Of a stretch of 64,000 nt of DNA, positions 22,544 to 32,118 are shown in pieces. The stretch spans positions 24,120,001 to 24,184,000 of the forward strand of contig OX485806.1 in the NCBI GenBank assembly GCA_950295325.1. The letters run 5' to 3'. The position numbers were made by a program, and so were the translations under genes. Numbering within the stretch: the stretch's first letter is position 1; the number at the start of each line of letters is the position of its first letter. Under the pieces are notes generated by a model. It was not told the DNA's origin. It saw nothing but the letters and a program-made list of their open reading frames with translations, and ran no database searches. This DNA comes from Polytrichum commune. Its lineage: Eukaryota > Streptophyta > Polytrichopsida > Polytrichales > Polytrichaceae.

Positions 22544-24065
22544 TCCGTGGGATTCTTGTGGCACATCTACCACGTTTGAGATGTATTGTTGCCTCGCAGG
22601 AAGGAGCATCGGAGCGGACGTCCACGGAGGCGTCCGTGGACCTTGGCGCCTACATGGATTCCATTCAGAGCCAATGCGGACACACGTGTCCGGCCCCATT
22701 CCGCCGTCGATCACTTTGAGAGGCAGCACACAGATCCGATTGCAGCTCGAGTTCGTCACAGGGTCGCGACTCGCCCACAGTCAGTATGCGAAGTAGAAGC
22801 ATGGACCTGGGTGATTCAGATTGGCTTAGGGGTAGAAGTGCATGCCCCTGTGAGCGGTCGGGCCAGATGTCAGTTGTGCAATGGATGGTTATGGACTCCT
22901 AAACGAACCCTTTTGGACTTGGTGACGGTCTTTTTGCGTCGTGCTGACAGGACAGTTTCCACCAAACTATTGCCTTCAATCTCACTGGGTTTTTGGTGCA
23001 CTAACCGTCACAACCCTTCCTCTGTCAAGACACTGACAGAGGACTTCTTTGAATGTAAATGTTTAAGTCTGTAAATGTTGCACCACTGTAAATGTTGAAC
23101 ATTGTGGCAGCGCTTGCTGTTTTGTCCACTGGCGTGGCGTCTGGTGTGTGAGACTACGGTGTCATGACGGCTATGTGCCTGGCCATCAACGGTCTCCAAA
23201 CTGGTGACTAGTAGTTTGGGTTTATTTCTGGTTGCGCTGCTGACTATTGTGTTTTCATATGTTGATGATGTCTAGGTGCAGCAGGAGACACAACCAGAAT
23301 TGCAGCCTCCGAGAACCTCCCAGGTTGACCAAAACCTTGGGTGTTGAAGTGGAGTTTTGAGTAGCAGCTCAGTCACGCTCTGCTGAAACGACAGTCTTTT
23401 CGATGTACGGGTGTAGTTGTACTGTCATCATATGCTGGATGAAACACGAGAATGATCCGCCCAAGTGGTCGGGACATAGTTGTGGAAAATCGTCGAGGTC
23501 CAAGGGACGCACAGCAAGAGGACGCACAACTCGTATGTTACTTGGGTGAAGCACGCACACGGGGCCACTGTTTTAGGAATTCAACATCATTTGGTAGTCA
23601 CAAAATGGTTCCCAGTACTATGAGCTTGGTCGAGGTCATTCTGAAGATGGGGAACTTGTAGGCTCAGCCTAAACGTTGCATACCTGCCATAGAGTAATTA
23701 CCTTGAAATTTGTCACTTCTTCGCTCGAGTCTAGTTCATTGGCGAGTTTGTGTCTGATGGCAAGACCAAAGGGCTTACATTGGGGAGGGGTTTTTCGGAA
23801 CAAATTGAGCTTTTCTTGGATTTTGCTTCGATGAGTGATTGAATATAGGCTAGAGCAACTGGAATGGCTGAGCTCAACCTGAGGGTCGGCCATTTTTATG
23901 TAACCTGAACTTGGGATATAATGCGGTGAAACTGGTTATCAAACCATGCATGTTATGCTTTTGGTTCTGTGAGCAAGATAGTGGGTCATCGTCAAGTTCT
24001 GTGTGCAAGGTAACGGTGGCAGATGGATGTCACTCGGGATCTGGGTTTGTTCTCTCAGTGGGCAT
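22544..24065 (+). other. Spacer between transposase and B3 gene
   Basis: It holds the transposase 3' untranslated region and the unresolved 5' part of the B3 gene. At 23528-23573 two short pieces of the transposase coding sequence recur in reversed order. One is 26 bp identical to 22241-22266; the other is 14 bp identical to 21782-21795. Open frames such as 22586-23074 and 23911-24147 show no domain. A possible splice donor GCAAG|GTAACG lies near 24008. Confidence 0.5.
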
Positions 24066-24939
24066 ATGGTTGCGAAATCGCAGGAGATCCCTGCAACCTT
24101 CACTGCGGAGACAAGTTGGCCGCGCTTCGACGAGTGTGCATTGGTGACCTCGATGACATTCGCGAAGGAGTGGCCACTACAATTCCGACGCTATGCCTCT
24201 TTTCACACGGGAGTCTCTGCAGTTTCTGTAGGTGGTGGGTGGGCAAAGTTCGTCGAAGACCACAACCTTGGCGAAGGCGCGTTCCTCACCTTCGAGGTGG
24301 TGGCACTCCACGCGTACTGGATCGCTTGGCAGCCATGAACACTCACAGGAGGAGCAGATCGTCGAGCCATCTTCGCAGTGTCCGTGGAGCGAACACGTGC
24401 CTCCCCCTGAAGACAACCGCCACACTCGTAAATCGATTCGTGGCGTGCCGACCGAATTAGCGCGCGACCACCTACCCCAATTCCAGAAGACACTACGCAA
24501 GACGCATATGAGGAAGAACGACCTTGGCAGACTGGTGAGCACCAACCCCAATTCCCTCAATTGTCGACACCCATTATGCCAATGTAGGATCATTGTTAGA
24601 TGGAGCCCCCCTGCTGGTTCGTTTGGAAGCTCCCATGCACCCAAACTGATGTGTTGTGCAAATGATTGTTGGTGGGCGCAGGATGTGCCGACCCCATATT
24701 GGCGCACTCATGGAGCGGAGGCGTTCGATGGACAGTGCTGCACCCTCAACGGCCCGTTATCGACGTGGTCCGTGAGGACATCCACGCATACGAGCAAGGT
24801 CCAGCAGTTTTGTTCATTCACAAAGGGCTTTGCGGGCTTTTGTGCCACCAACGAACTCAAGCTTGGCGACAGGTTGCAGTTCACAAAGGTTGGCTTACTG
24901 GAATTTGAGGTCAGAAAGGTTGACCGCTGGAATTGCTAG
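24066..24939 (+). CDS. Two-B3-domain DNA-binding protein gene (cargo)
   Basis: B3 domains bind DNA in plant transcription factors (ARF, LAV, RAV and REM groups). The first domain (24066-24320) includes IPATFTAE, ECALVTSMTFAKEWPLQFRR and GGGWAKFVEDHNLGEGAFLT followed by FEVV. These are the B3 core with its characteristic W..F...N.L.EG signature. The second domain begins LPQFQKTLRKTHM, continues after a 147-bp GT-AG intron (24535-24681) as DVPTPYWRTHG and GPLSTWSVR, and ends GFAGFCATNELKLGDRLQF and LEFEVRKV. The two domains are in different frames; the change lies at about 24300-24340, by indel or an unrecognised intron. The 5' end and any further exons are unresolved. A tandem-B3 layout resembles REM proteins. 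It lies 1.5 kb downstream of the transposase on the same strand, inside the terminal repeats. Confidence 0.75.
24535..24681 (+). other. Intron inside the second B3 domain
   Basis: Donor CTG|GTGAGC and acceptor GGCGCAG|GATGTG give a 147-bp intron in phase 0. The unspliced frame is also open, but the intron separates FQKTLRKTHMRKNDLGRL from DVPTPYWRTHG, which together make a normal B3 N-terminal strand and helix. The intervening residues do not fit the domain. Confidence 0.65.
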
Positions 24940-25936
24940 GACATGCCGACATGCTTCCGCTGTAAAAAACGACATCGATCATGCGAGCTTACGAGTCCAG
25001 CCGTCATCGATCGCCTCAGCGTAGGAGGGGGGGGGTTTGATGTGCTGTGTAGATCTCCCGAGCAGACTGCGTAAATAGCTTTGTAGATAGTTCAGCAGCT
25101 ATATTGGACATGAAAAGGGTTTGATTGACGGATTTTGAGACTTCCAATTCCGGGTAGATCTACCTAAGAAAACTCTACAGCGCTGTACATAGAACTTCAG
25201 GGGGGATGGACTTGTTTGCGCTTTGATTACTCCATTTTGAACACTCCATTTCGGAGAGCCACGGCAAGATGTGTATGATAAATGTATGTAATCAGTATGC
25301 AAGGATATGCAACAAAGTTTCGAGATTGTGTGCATGTTGAATTCCCACATCTGTTATGCTTCAGCGCGCCACCATAGCAGCGAACTGTGGTCACGGCTTA
25401 CCTGTAACCGACACACACCGTGCCGCACTCCATGGACAATAATCCAGTTGGGAGGCCCCTGTCATGGGACATATGCCCAACGTCACCCAATCCTCTCTGT
25501 TGGATGCCCATTTGTCCACGCGTGAAAGGTCCTTGTGAATGAGGTCACGCTTATCCAGGACGATGGGAGGTAACCACCTGCCCCTGTTACCAAAGTCACC
25601 TGTAAACCCCCTCCTGCGCGTCACATCGTCCACCGAGGACGCACGGCGTACTAGGTACTGTGTACACCCACCCCCACGGCCCTACACCGTATAAGAGCGG
25701 TCTGCATACGTATTCAAATTTCACAGCCGATTGCACACCCTCGCACTCATAGATTTATCAATAAATCCCAGCATACTGCATTCAAGAAAAAACATCACTG
25801 CTATATTCCACACTTATGGGCCCACCCACCCATAATATTCGACACTACATGGCGGAGATTGTAGCCACGTTTATGATCATCTTTGGCACCCCTGACCCGA
25901 AATACACAGATTCTACGGTTGCCTTCCTCGCGAGGC
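24940..25936 (+). other. piggyBac 3' region
   Basis: No coding region is assigned; a minus-strand frame of 80 codons (25391-25633) has no recognised domain. A possible polyadenylation signal AATAAA is at 25760-25765, about 170 bp inside the right end. A perfect 10-bp palindrome CCTCGCGAGG (25926-25935) abuts the right terminal repeat. Confidence 0.5.
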
Positions 25937-25951
25937 AACCTCTTTTAAGGG
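25937..25951 (-). repeat. piggyBac right terminal inverted repeat
   Basis: AACCTCTTTTAAGGG is followed by TTAA at 25952-25955 and is the exact reverse complement of 15172-15186. Including the TTAA, 19 bases match perfectly at the two ends. Confidence 0.93.
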
Positions 25952-25957
25952 TTAAGC

Positions 25958-26040
25958 TCTCTCTCTCAATGCCTCCCAAGTGAGTGAGCTCTTAGAGTTT
26001 AAGATTGCACGTGTTGATTAGTTAGTAGTTAGTGAAATTA
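25958..26040 (+). repeat. Diverged ~95-bp direct repeat flanking piggyBac, right copy
   Basis: Partner of 15074-15167, aligned by CTCTCTCTCAAT, GAGCTCTTAGAG, CACGTGTTGATTAGT and TAGTTAGTGAAATTAG. It begins directly after the right TTAA. Confidence 0.6.
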
Positions 26041-26170
26041 GTGTGTTAGATTAGTTCATTAGGAGCAAAGAAAAGGAAAGAGTAAGAAAAACTTAGAAAA
26101 CATTTGTTAGTGAATGAAGGGGTTTGTATTAAGGAGCAACTAGTAGGTGGGTTACCCATTCGGGTATTGG

Positions 26171-26458
26171 AGGCCGTGGCCAGATTGCAGTTGGGCTGCT
26201 GGTTACTTAGACAGCCCGAGGCCGTGGCCAACTGCAGCTGGGCTGCTGGTTTACTTAGGTAGCTGGAGGCCGTGGCCAACTGCAGCTGGGCTGCTGGTTT
26301 ACTTAGGCAGCTGGGCTGCTGGTTACTTAGACAGCCCAAGGCCGTGGCCAACTACAGCTGGGCTACGGGTTACTTAGACAGCCCAAGGCCGTGGCCAACT
26401 GCAGCTGGGCTGCTGGTTTACTTAGGCAGCTGGAGGCCGCGGCCAACTGCAGCTGGGA
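26171..26458. repeat. 48-bp minisatellite, about 5.5 units
   Basis: Units begin AGGCCGTGGCCAACTGCAGC and continue TGGGCTGCTGG, TTTACTTAGGCAGC. Two variants alternate (ending ACAGCCC or GGCAGCTGG), and one unit carries a 24-bp internal extra piece. Being a multiple of three, the unit leaves open frames on both strands (26046-26484) that are repeat artefacts, not genes. Confidence 0.85.
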
Positions 26459-28253
26459 GGCTTAGCAACAAACCACCATTATGATATCTAGGGGTTAGCA
26501 AGGCTACGCCCAATTAGTGGGTGTTAGCACATAAAAAACTAGATTACATTAGACCATTTTAGGGGTGGCTAAGTAGTTAGACCCATTAGGCTAGTTTGTG
26601 CTACGTGTGGGTTTGTATGAGTGTGTTTAGCCGTTGAGTAAAGTGTTTTTCAACACTTGAACCTCCCGGTCAAAATAACTCACTTGCATTATTAATGGAG
26701 AATGTGGAAGACTCTTGCAATGACAAGAAAAAAGAAGTGAAGGTTAAACGAGCGAGGGGAATGTCCTTAAGGGCATGTGTGGCTAAAGCCGCGGGGTGGA
26801 CTCTTGAGAAGGCCAACTCTAGCACAAGCCAAGAGGCTAACATTAATAAAGCACAATGAGTGGAAACAATATGTGTTCTTTTGGACATAAAAATTACTTT
26901 GCACATGGTTCAAGGTTGTAAGAGATACATGTGATTCTCAAAGCCATCACCCGGACTAGGATGCTTAAGGGTGGTGGATTTGGCCTCACAACTAGGCACT
27001 AGAAAAAACCATAGGGTTCCTCTAAAAGGTGGGTGCAAAAATACAGTGGAAATTGGATAACATAGCATCGGATGCTCAAAAGATGATGTTAGTTTATGAT
27101 AGGATCAATTTTTACAAGCAACGCAATATAGTTATAAGGAAGAAATGTACCCCACTATGGATAAAACAAATGTTCATATTAAAACGTGTAGTTCTTTTTG
27201 TGCTAGTTTGCACTTGAGTAGAGAAGGCTCATTTATTTTGATATTGGTAGGGTATGGGTATTTTATAATTTGTTTGTTTCGAAAACCATTTGGATATGTA
27301 CGTCATGCAAGGACGTTCATACCTAGGTAGAATCGCCCTGGTATCAATGTGGTTTAGAATGGTATCAATCCAAATAATAACTTGGATATAAAACATTTCT
27401 CTCACCTTGACATACCCACCAAATTCCAATATTTGAATGGTTCTACAATCTTGCTATCCATGGGTAGGTTCAACATCACTTATGTCAAATCTAGAAGCAA
27501 AAAGTTGCTAATGCCCCTATTTTTATTAATAATTATCATAACCAAGACACATAAATCGAATTGAAGCATGCTCAAAGGGTTTTGGACCCAGTCTCAAGAA
27601 ATCAAGTAGCCCAATAACTAGAACCATAAGAAGTAACCTAGACCCAAATGTTCAACAAGGCTAAGCCTCAATTGTGACCCACCATCAAATCACCATGATG
27701 AACCCTTTAATGCCCCAACAACATCTACCATTATAGGGGATAACTCTAGCCCATCACCTAATACCACCCTCCAAACCCCCCCCCCCCCCAAAATCCTAGT
27801 CCATGGTTGGCCCATGGGTGGAGAAAACTCGCTTGCAAATGGCGCAACCCCACTAAAGCCTCCGTATCAAACTTGCATGGTATACATATAAGAAGTTCAT
27901 CTAGTCATGGATGAAATATGTCACAGCAGGGCCCATTTTTTTGGGGAAATCATATGGCACGCCATAATGAGAACAGAGTGAATGGTTGAAGAGTCAAGTG
28001 TAATTGCCATTGCGCATTAGTTTCATGCATAATGATGTACGTACACAATGATCAATAATTTGGCCGCTAGTACAAACACTTAACATTTGGCATAAGTCCA
28101 CTCAATAATATATCTTCCTCTCGCATATGTAAACACATGACACTTACCATTAATGTTATCTTCCTCTCGCGTGCTGAGTTTTGAAACCCAATAACATATT
28201 CCTCTTGCATATCAAAATGTAAAAATCACCATCTCAAGTACTCCGATTTTCTG
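26459..28253. other. Intergenic, nothing recognised
   Basis: AT-rich spacer. A 12-bp C run is near 27778. Two similar phrases ending TTCCTCTCGC (near 28105 and 28162) form a loose direct repeat. No coding region is supported. Confidence 0.5.
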
Positions 28254-28278
28254 CCCTAAACCCTAAACCCTAAAACCC
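28254..28278. repeat. Interstitial plant-type telomere repeat
   Basis: Three consecutive CCCTAAA units followed by ACCC. This is the Arabidopsis-type plant telomere sequence on its C strand, but the tract is far too short and internal to be a chromosome end. Such short tracts also occur as telo-box promoter motifs. Confidence 0.7.
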
Positions 28279-28621
28279 GCTATTCATTCAATTCAAAATG
28301 TTAGTTAATTTCATCGACGAATAACGTCATGTTGACGATATTGAACTTTGTTACTGTGTTTCCCCATATGCTCCGTATTGTTGCCACTCTACAAATCCCA
28401 AGGGTTGTCCGGGTCATAGTGGCTCCTTGTTGTACTTCATAGTTCCATCTTTTTAACTAGAGCCAACCATGCGAGCTATTCCCCTTGAGTTTCTCCCCTC
28501 ACTCTCCTATTGGGGTAGGACCAATGAGATTCCTTCTTGGGTGCCCCTTAGGTTAGGGGTCCTACTCATTGAATGTTTCTTCCTCTACTTTCTTCATTCG
28601 TGGTACATGAGTACATTGTTT

Positions 28622-28865
28622 TTGTCTAATTAGTGTGGGTGGGAAGTTCATGTGGGTTAGGCATATAGTGTGGCTCACATTGATTGTATAGTGCTTGCCT
28701 TGGTTACCAACAGTAATTTTAAAGTACTTATCTTGCCTTGACCTTTCATCCAAATATGTGAACTATTTTTTCACACTGGAAATTACAGTGAGCCACTTCA
28801 AATTATAATAATCTAAAAATAGTATGTGTAATTCGGAAATAGTGTGGGCCACACTAAGTAGACGA
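28622..28865. mobile_element. MITE related to 30573-30777
   Basis: The left end TTGTCTAATTAGTGTGG and the right end CCACACTAAGTAGACGAA form inverted repeats, and the left end is identical to that of the element at 30573. The interior is non-coding and contains a further GTGGCTCAC/GTGAGCCAC inverted pair. The flanks show no convincing duplication. Confidence 0.6.
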
Positions 28866-29230
28866 AGCAATGAAGTCATGTTGGGTGTACGGTGCTTTTC
28901 ACTCATCCGTTCAGTGTTACCCTCATCCGTAGTGTACAATGACCTCATATTTATGTATTTACAACATTGATTACTACTGAAGAACTTGAAAGTTGAGGTT
29001 CCATTGGATCTACATGCTTCTTCTACTAACACTATCTAACTAATCCAGAGATAGATAGATAGAAACTCCGGTCCCTTTTTAGCAAGGGGCCGGCGTGAAT
29101 AAAGTGTCCGTTCGTAATGTCAAATGACCCGATGCCCACTGGACAAGGGGAAATTGGGACAATACTACTCTCCCCTTTCGAGGATGGACACTATAGGGAC
29201 ACACTATACTAGTTCCTAGCTAGTCACTAG

Positions 29231-29426
29231 TGCCTTGAAGATACCGGACATGGTATCCCCCCAAAGGGCTTTGAGGTACCCATACAACAAGGTCCAAGGA
29301 CCCCCCACCATAGTTGGGTGGACTAAGGTGGTGAGCACCATGCCGGCATGGGGAATAGAACCCACAACCTCCTCATTGGGGGCCATGAGCCCTAATCACC
29401 AAGCCAAGGCCCGTGGTGCCCTCTAA
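29231..29426 (-). mobile_element. tRNA-derived SINE
   Basis: On the minus strand the 5' part reads GGGCCTTGGCTTGGTGATTA, followed about 30 bp later by GGTTCTATTCC. These match the A box (TRGCNNAGTGG-like) and B box (GGTTCGANTCC) of an RNA polymerase III promoter at normal tRNA spacing. The sequence does not fold as a complete tRNA and is followed by about 120 bp of unrelated body, as in SINEs. It should be transcribed by Pol III and moved by a LINE partner. The 3' boundary is uncertain because no clear tail or target duplication is visible. Confidence 0.6.
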
Positions 29427-29454
29427 CTAATCCATACTCATAAGCTTGTTCTAA

Positions 29455-29826
29455 GGGCCGGTTTACACTACAGTGGAGAAGTCCACCGGTCATGAAAAAA
29501 GGGCGTTTCTCAATTATGGTTGGTCGAAAATGCAACTCTTGACCGGTGGGTGTTTACACTAGGTGAAGAAAACAATGGTGGTGAACTTTTCTCATGGATG
29601 ATAAAATGACATGGCCGCCTACATGGCGGCACTTTCTGGAGTTGGGCTTCTCCGGCCTCAAGAGGCCAGACAAGAAACTCCTCCTCCGGAGAAGCCCAAC
29701 TCAATAAAAATATTTTATTGCCTTTAATTCTTCTCCGGCACATCCACCATTTGCCTCATATAACCATGTCTTGGCCAAGCATTCTTGACCGACGGAGGCC
29801 TTCTCCACCGTAGTGTAAACCGGCCC
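29455..29826. mobile_element. Tourist-like (PIF/Harbinger) MITE, 372 bp
   Basis: It starts GGGCCGGTTTACACTACAGT and ends with the near-perfect inverse of that sequence (TGTAAACCGGCCC). It is flanked by TAA on both sides (29452-29454, 29827-29829), the TWA duplication typical of PIF/Harbinger. Inside are further inverted pairs, GACCGGTGG/CCACCGGTC and GTTGGGCTTCTCCGG/CCGGAGAAGCCCAAC. No transposase is encoded; an open minus-strand frame here is not a gene. Confidence 0.82.
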
Positions 29827-30077
29827 TAAGCTATGAGAGAGAGACTTAAACCTTTCTTATACCTCGTCCCCATTAATCCATGGAGTGACTGGTTGTTATT
29901 GCTAGTATGTACCTTCATGCTCTGGTCAATATGTCAGCCTTGCAACTGCCTGACCATGACATTTATTTCTTAACCAAGTGTTGTATTATTTCCATAATCC
30001 TTTAATATTAAATTGCATACTTAACCTAGCCCTAACAATGGACATGCCATTTTTAAGCCTCTAAGCAACTACATTAA

Positions 30078-30436
30078 ATATGGTATTTATTGTCACCAAT
30101 TCTAATTGCCTTGCTCAATACTAATTGTAAACCCTGGTATAGTGTCACCAACACTAAATGTTAACCCACCAGTATTTGTCATTCCTTGTGAATTTGTAAG
30201 TGGGGAGGGGGAAGGGGGGGATTACATATTTATTGTGTTGCAATTTATGTCACTTACCAATTGGTATTTCTTCCAAAGTTCAATCATCCATGACAATATT
30301 CATCCCAAGTTGATGACAAGAGAAGGTAGGGTTTTGGCCAATGGATGAACTCATCCACCATCCATAAAAATATTTGTAAACTTATTCATAAGAAGTTCCC
30401 TCCAAAAAGTTATCGTAGTGACAATAAATACCATAT
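30078..30436. mobile_element. Putative MITE with ATATGGTATTTATTGTCAC ends
   Basis: A 19-bp exact inverted repeat: ATATGGTATTTATTGTCAC at 30078-30096 and its complement at 30418-30436. The interior is non-coding; the 80-codon open frame at 30106-30348 has no motif. No target duplication is identified. Confidence 0.6.
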
Positions 30437-30496
30437 GACACTAAACATCATATTTAGTGTAGTTTAGACCCTTCACAACTATGTATACACATAAAT

Positions 30497-30564
30497 AATG
30501 GGGAGGTGACAACCAGAGTCACATCATATTTAGTGACTCAAGTTGTCACATGCCATTCCCCATT
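30497..30564. repeat. Imperfect 68-bp palindrome
   Basis: AATGGGGAGGTGACAAC and AGAGTCAC pair with GTGACTCAAGTTGTCAC and CCATTCCCCATT around a short AT loop. It lies directly left of the MITE at 30573 and may be a separate small foldback. Confidence 0.55.
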
Positions 30565-30572
30565 ACACTAAA

Positions 30573-30777
30573 TTGTCTAATTAGTGTGGGTTACCATTTT
30601 GAGTTGCATGTTTCTATAATTGTTTTCCCCAGCATCATCATTTTTTACCAACTAACTTATATCATATTCTTCAGTGTGCATACTAACTACGTATGTTATT
30701 TCACTAGAAATGATACTCTCAATAGAAAAGGTATAGCAACACATAACTTCAAATGGTAACCCACACTAATTAGACAA
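30573..30777. mobile_element. MITE, 205 bp, 27-bp TIRs
   Basis: TTGTCTAATTAGTGTGGGTT followed by ACCATTT on the left is matched exactly in inverse on the right (AAATGGTAACCCACACTAAT then TAGACAA). It is non-coding. The related copy at 28622-28865 shares the outer 17 bp. Its superfamily is unknown. Confidence 0.72.
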
Positions 30778-32118
30778 AACAATATAGTCCTCACAACTTG
30801 TCGTCATTCAATTGAAAGATTTCCAAAAATAAAAACACAACAATTTGGGATTAAGTGGCCACATGTCAAAAATTCCGGCAGAGGAAAAAACGTGAGAAAA
30901 AACTGGGAAGGTGGGAAGGGACCTGGGTGCACACAATAGGTGAATATGCTAAGGGAAACTCAAGGGAGGCAACAACCATGGTTTGGGCATGGAAGCCATG
31001 GGGGCCTTATGGACATGGGCATAGGCATACATGTATATGGCGGACCTTCACATGTGCATGGGAGCTTGCCGGTGCCTGACCTTAAGGGGTTGGGAGTGGC
31101 CCGAAGGATTAGTTCATATCCATGGGTGCAATGGGGCATGACAACATGGGTCCAAGCTAGTAGCGTACATGGCACTAAATACCATGAACAATGTGGCGAT
31201 AAACGATTCCACGAAGTCAAACAATCCTAAGATTCAGGCACAAAGGCTTTATAGAGTTTTTTTGATTCTAAAGTCCTTTGGTTCAATTGTTCCACCTACT
31301 ATCATATTACTATAGCGGGCTCAAATTTGCTTGGCCAAGTGTAGTGTTTGTAGGTTGCGAAGTTGTAATTTCATACCTAGTAGACTTCCAAAGAGATGGG
31401 CCATCATCAACATTGCCAAGGTCAAGGGGGCCTAATGAAAACCTAACCCTCACAAATTTGTGGTTAATGTATCTCAAGTGGTTTCTTTTTTGAATAATTC
31501 GGGATCATTTTATGTAGAATGGATACATGCTATGATATAAATGATTTTATTTGCACCTTGGGTAATGTTCGTGGGGGGCCAACTCAAGGCAATGGGTGTC
31601 TAGCCCTAGCCATGGCCGAGCATTTCAATTTGCTAACACCTACCAAAGGGGTAATAATAAAAACTTGCCCTTTTAAGCTGGTTGTTTATGCATACTAATG
31701 TAAGCTCACAAGACTAATTTGGGGTCCATACACTACTTAGGATTAGGACGTTGCACCCTTAATGCCGGATTTATGAGGCATTTCAATAGAATAATTCCAT
31801 GTGTATGTTGGGCCACCTTCCCGATATGCAATAGTACTCAACATCAATACTATTCATTGTGTGAAAGAGGGGGGGGGGGGGGGGAAGTAGGCCTACCTCT
31901 AGAACCTAATACACAAACAAACATAATTCTCCAATAAACTACAAGTAGCGGCCGACTTGTTTGCATGAGGTGTGGGACCAAGTTAGGTTGTGTAACAATC
32001 CCATGCTGGGTTTAGCCCCTGTGCATAGGCAACCCCTTATAGAAAAGAAAACAAGGATATAAACCTTAGTAATGTTATGTCTTCAACCCCGTTATCAAAC
32101 TTAATTTGCCTTAGATTA
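30778..32118. other. Intergenic, with a G16 run
   Basis: Short open frames at 30855-31230 on both strands have no recognised motif. A run of 16 G lies at 31869-31884. Nothing else is recognised. Confidence 0.5.

Larger units (their letters stand above)
15172..25951 (+). mobile_element. Complete 10.8-kb piggyBac-superfamily transposon with cargo
   Basis: The element is bounded by TTAA at 15168-15171 and 25952-25955, the hallmark target duplication of piggyBac. Its exact 15-bp terminal inverted repeats are CCCTTAAAAGAGGTT and AACCTCTTTTAAGGG. Inside, on the plus strand, lie a spliced transposase gene (16125-22543) and a two-B3-domain gene (24066-24939). Base composition rises visibly at the boundaries compared with the AT-rich flanks. 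At 10,780 bp it is much larger than the few kilobases usual for piggyBac elements. Both genes carry one frame break, so this copy may no longer be autonomous, but the ends are intact and could be mobilised in trans. Confidence 0.92.

Noticed and set aside
26046-26484. Open frames on both strands
   Set aside because: Artefacts of the 48-bp tandem repeat, whose period is a multiple of three.
28254-28278. True telomere or chromosome end
   Set aside because: Only three and a half units, internal, with ordinary sequence on both sides.
29352-29406. Functional tRNA gene
   Set aside because: Only the A and B boxes fit; there is no acceptor stem pairing, so a tRNA-derived SINE explains it better.
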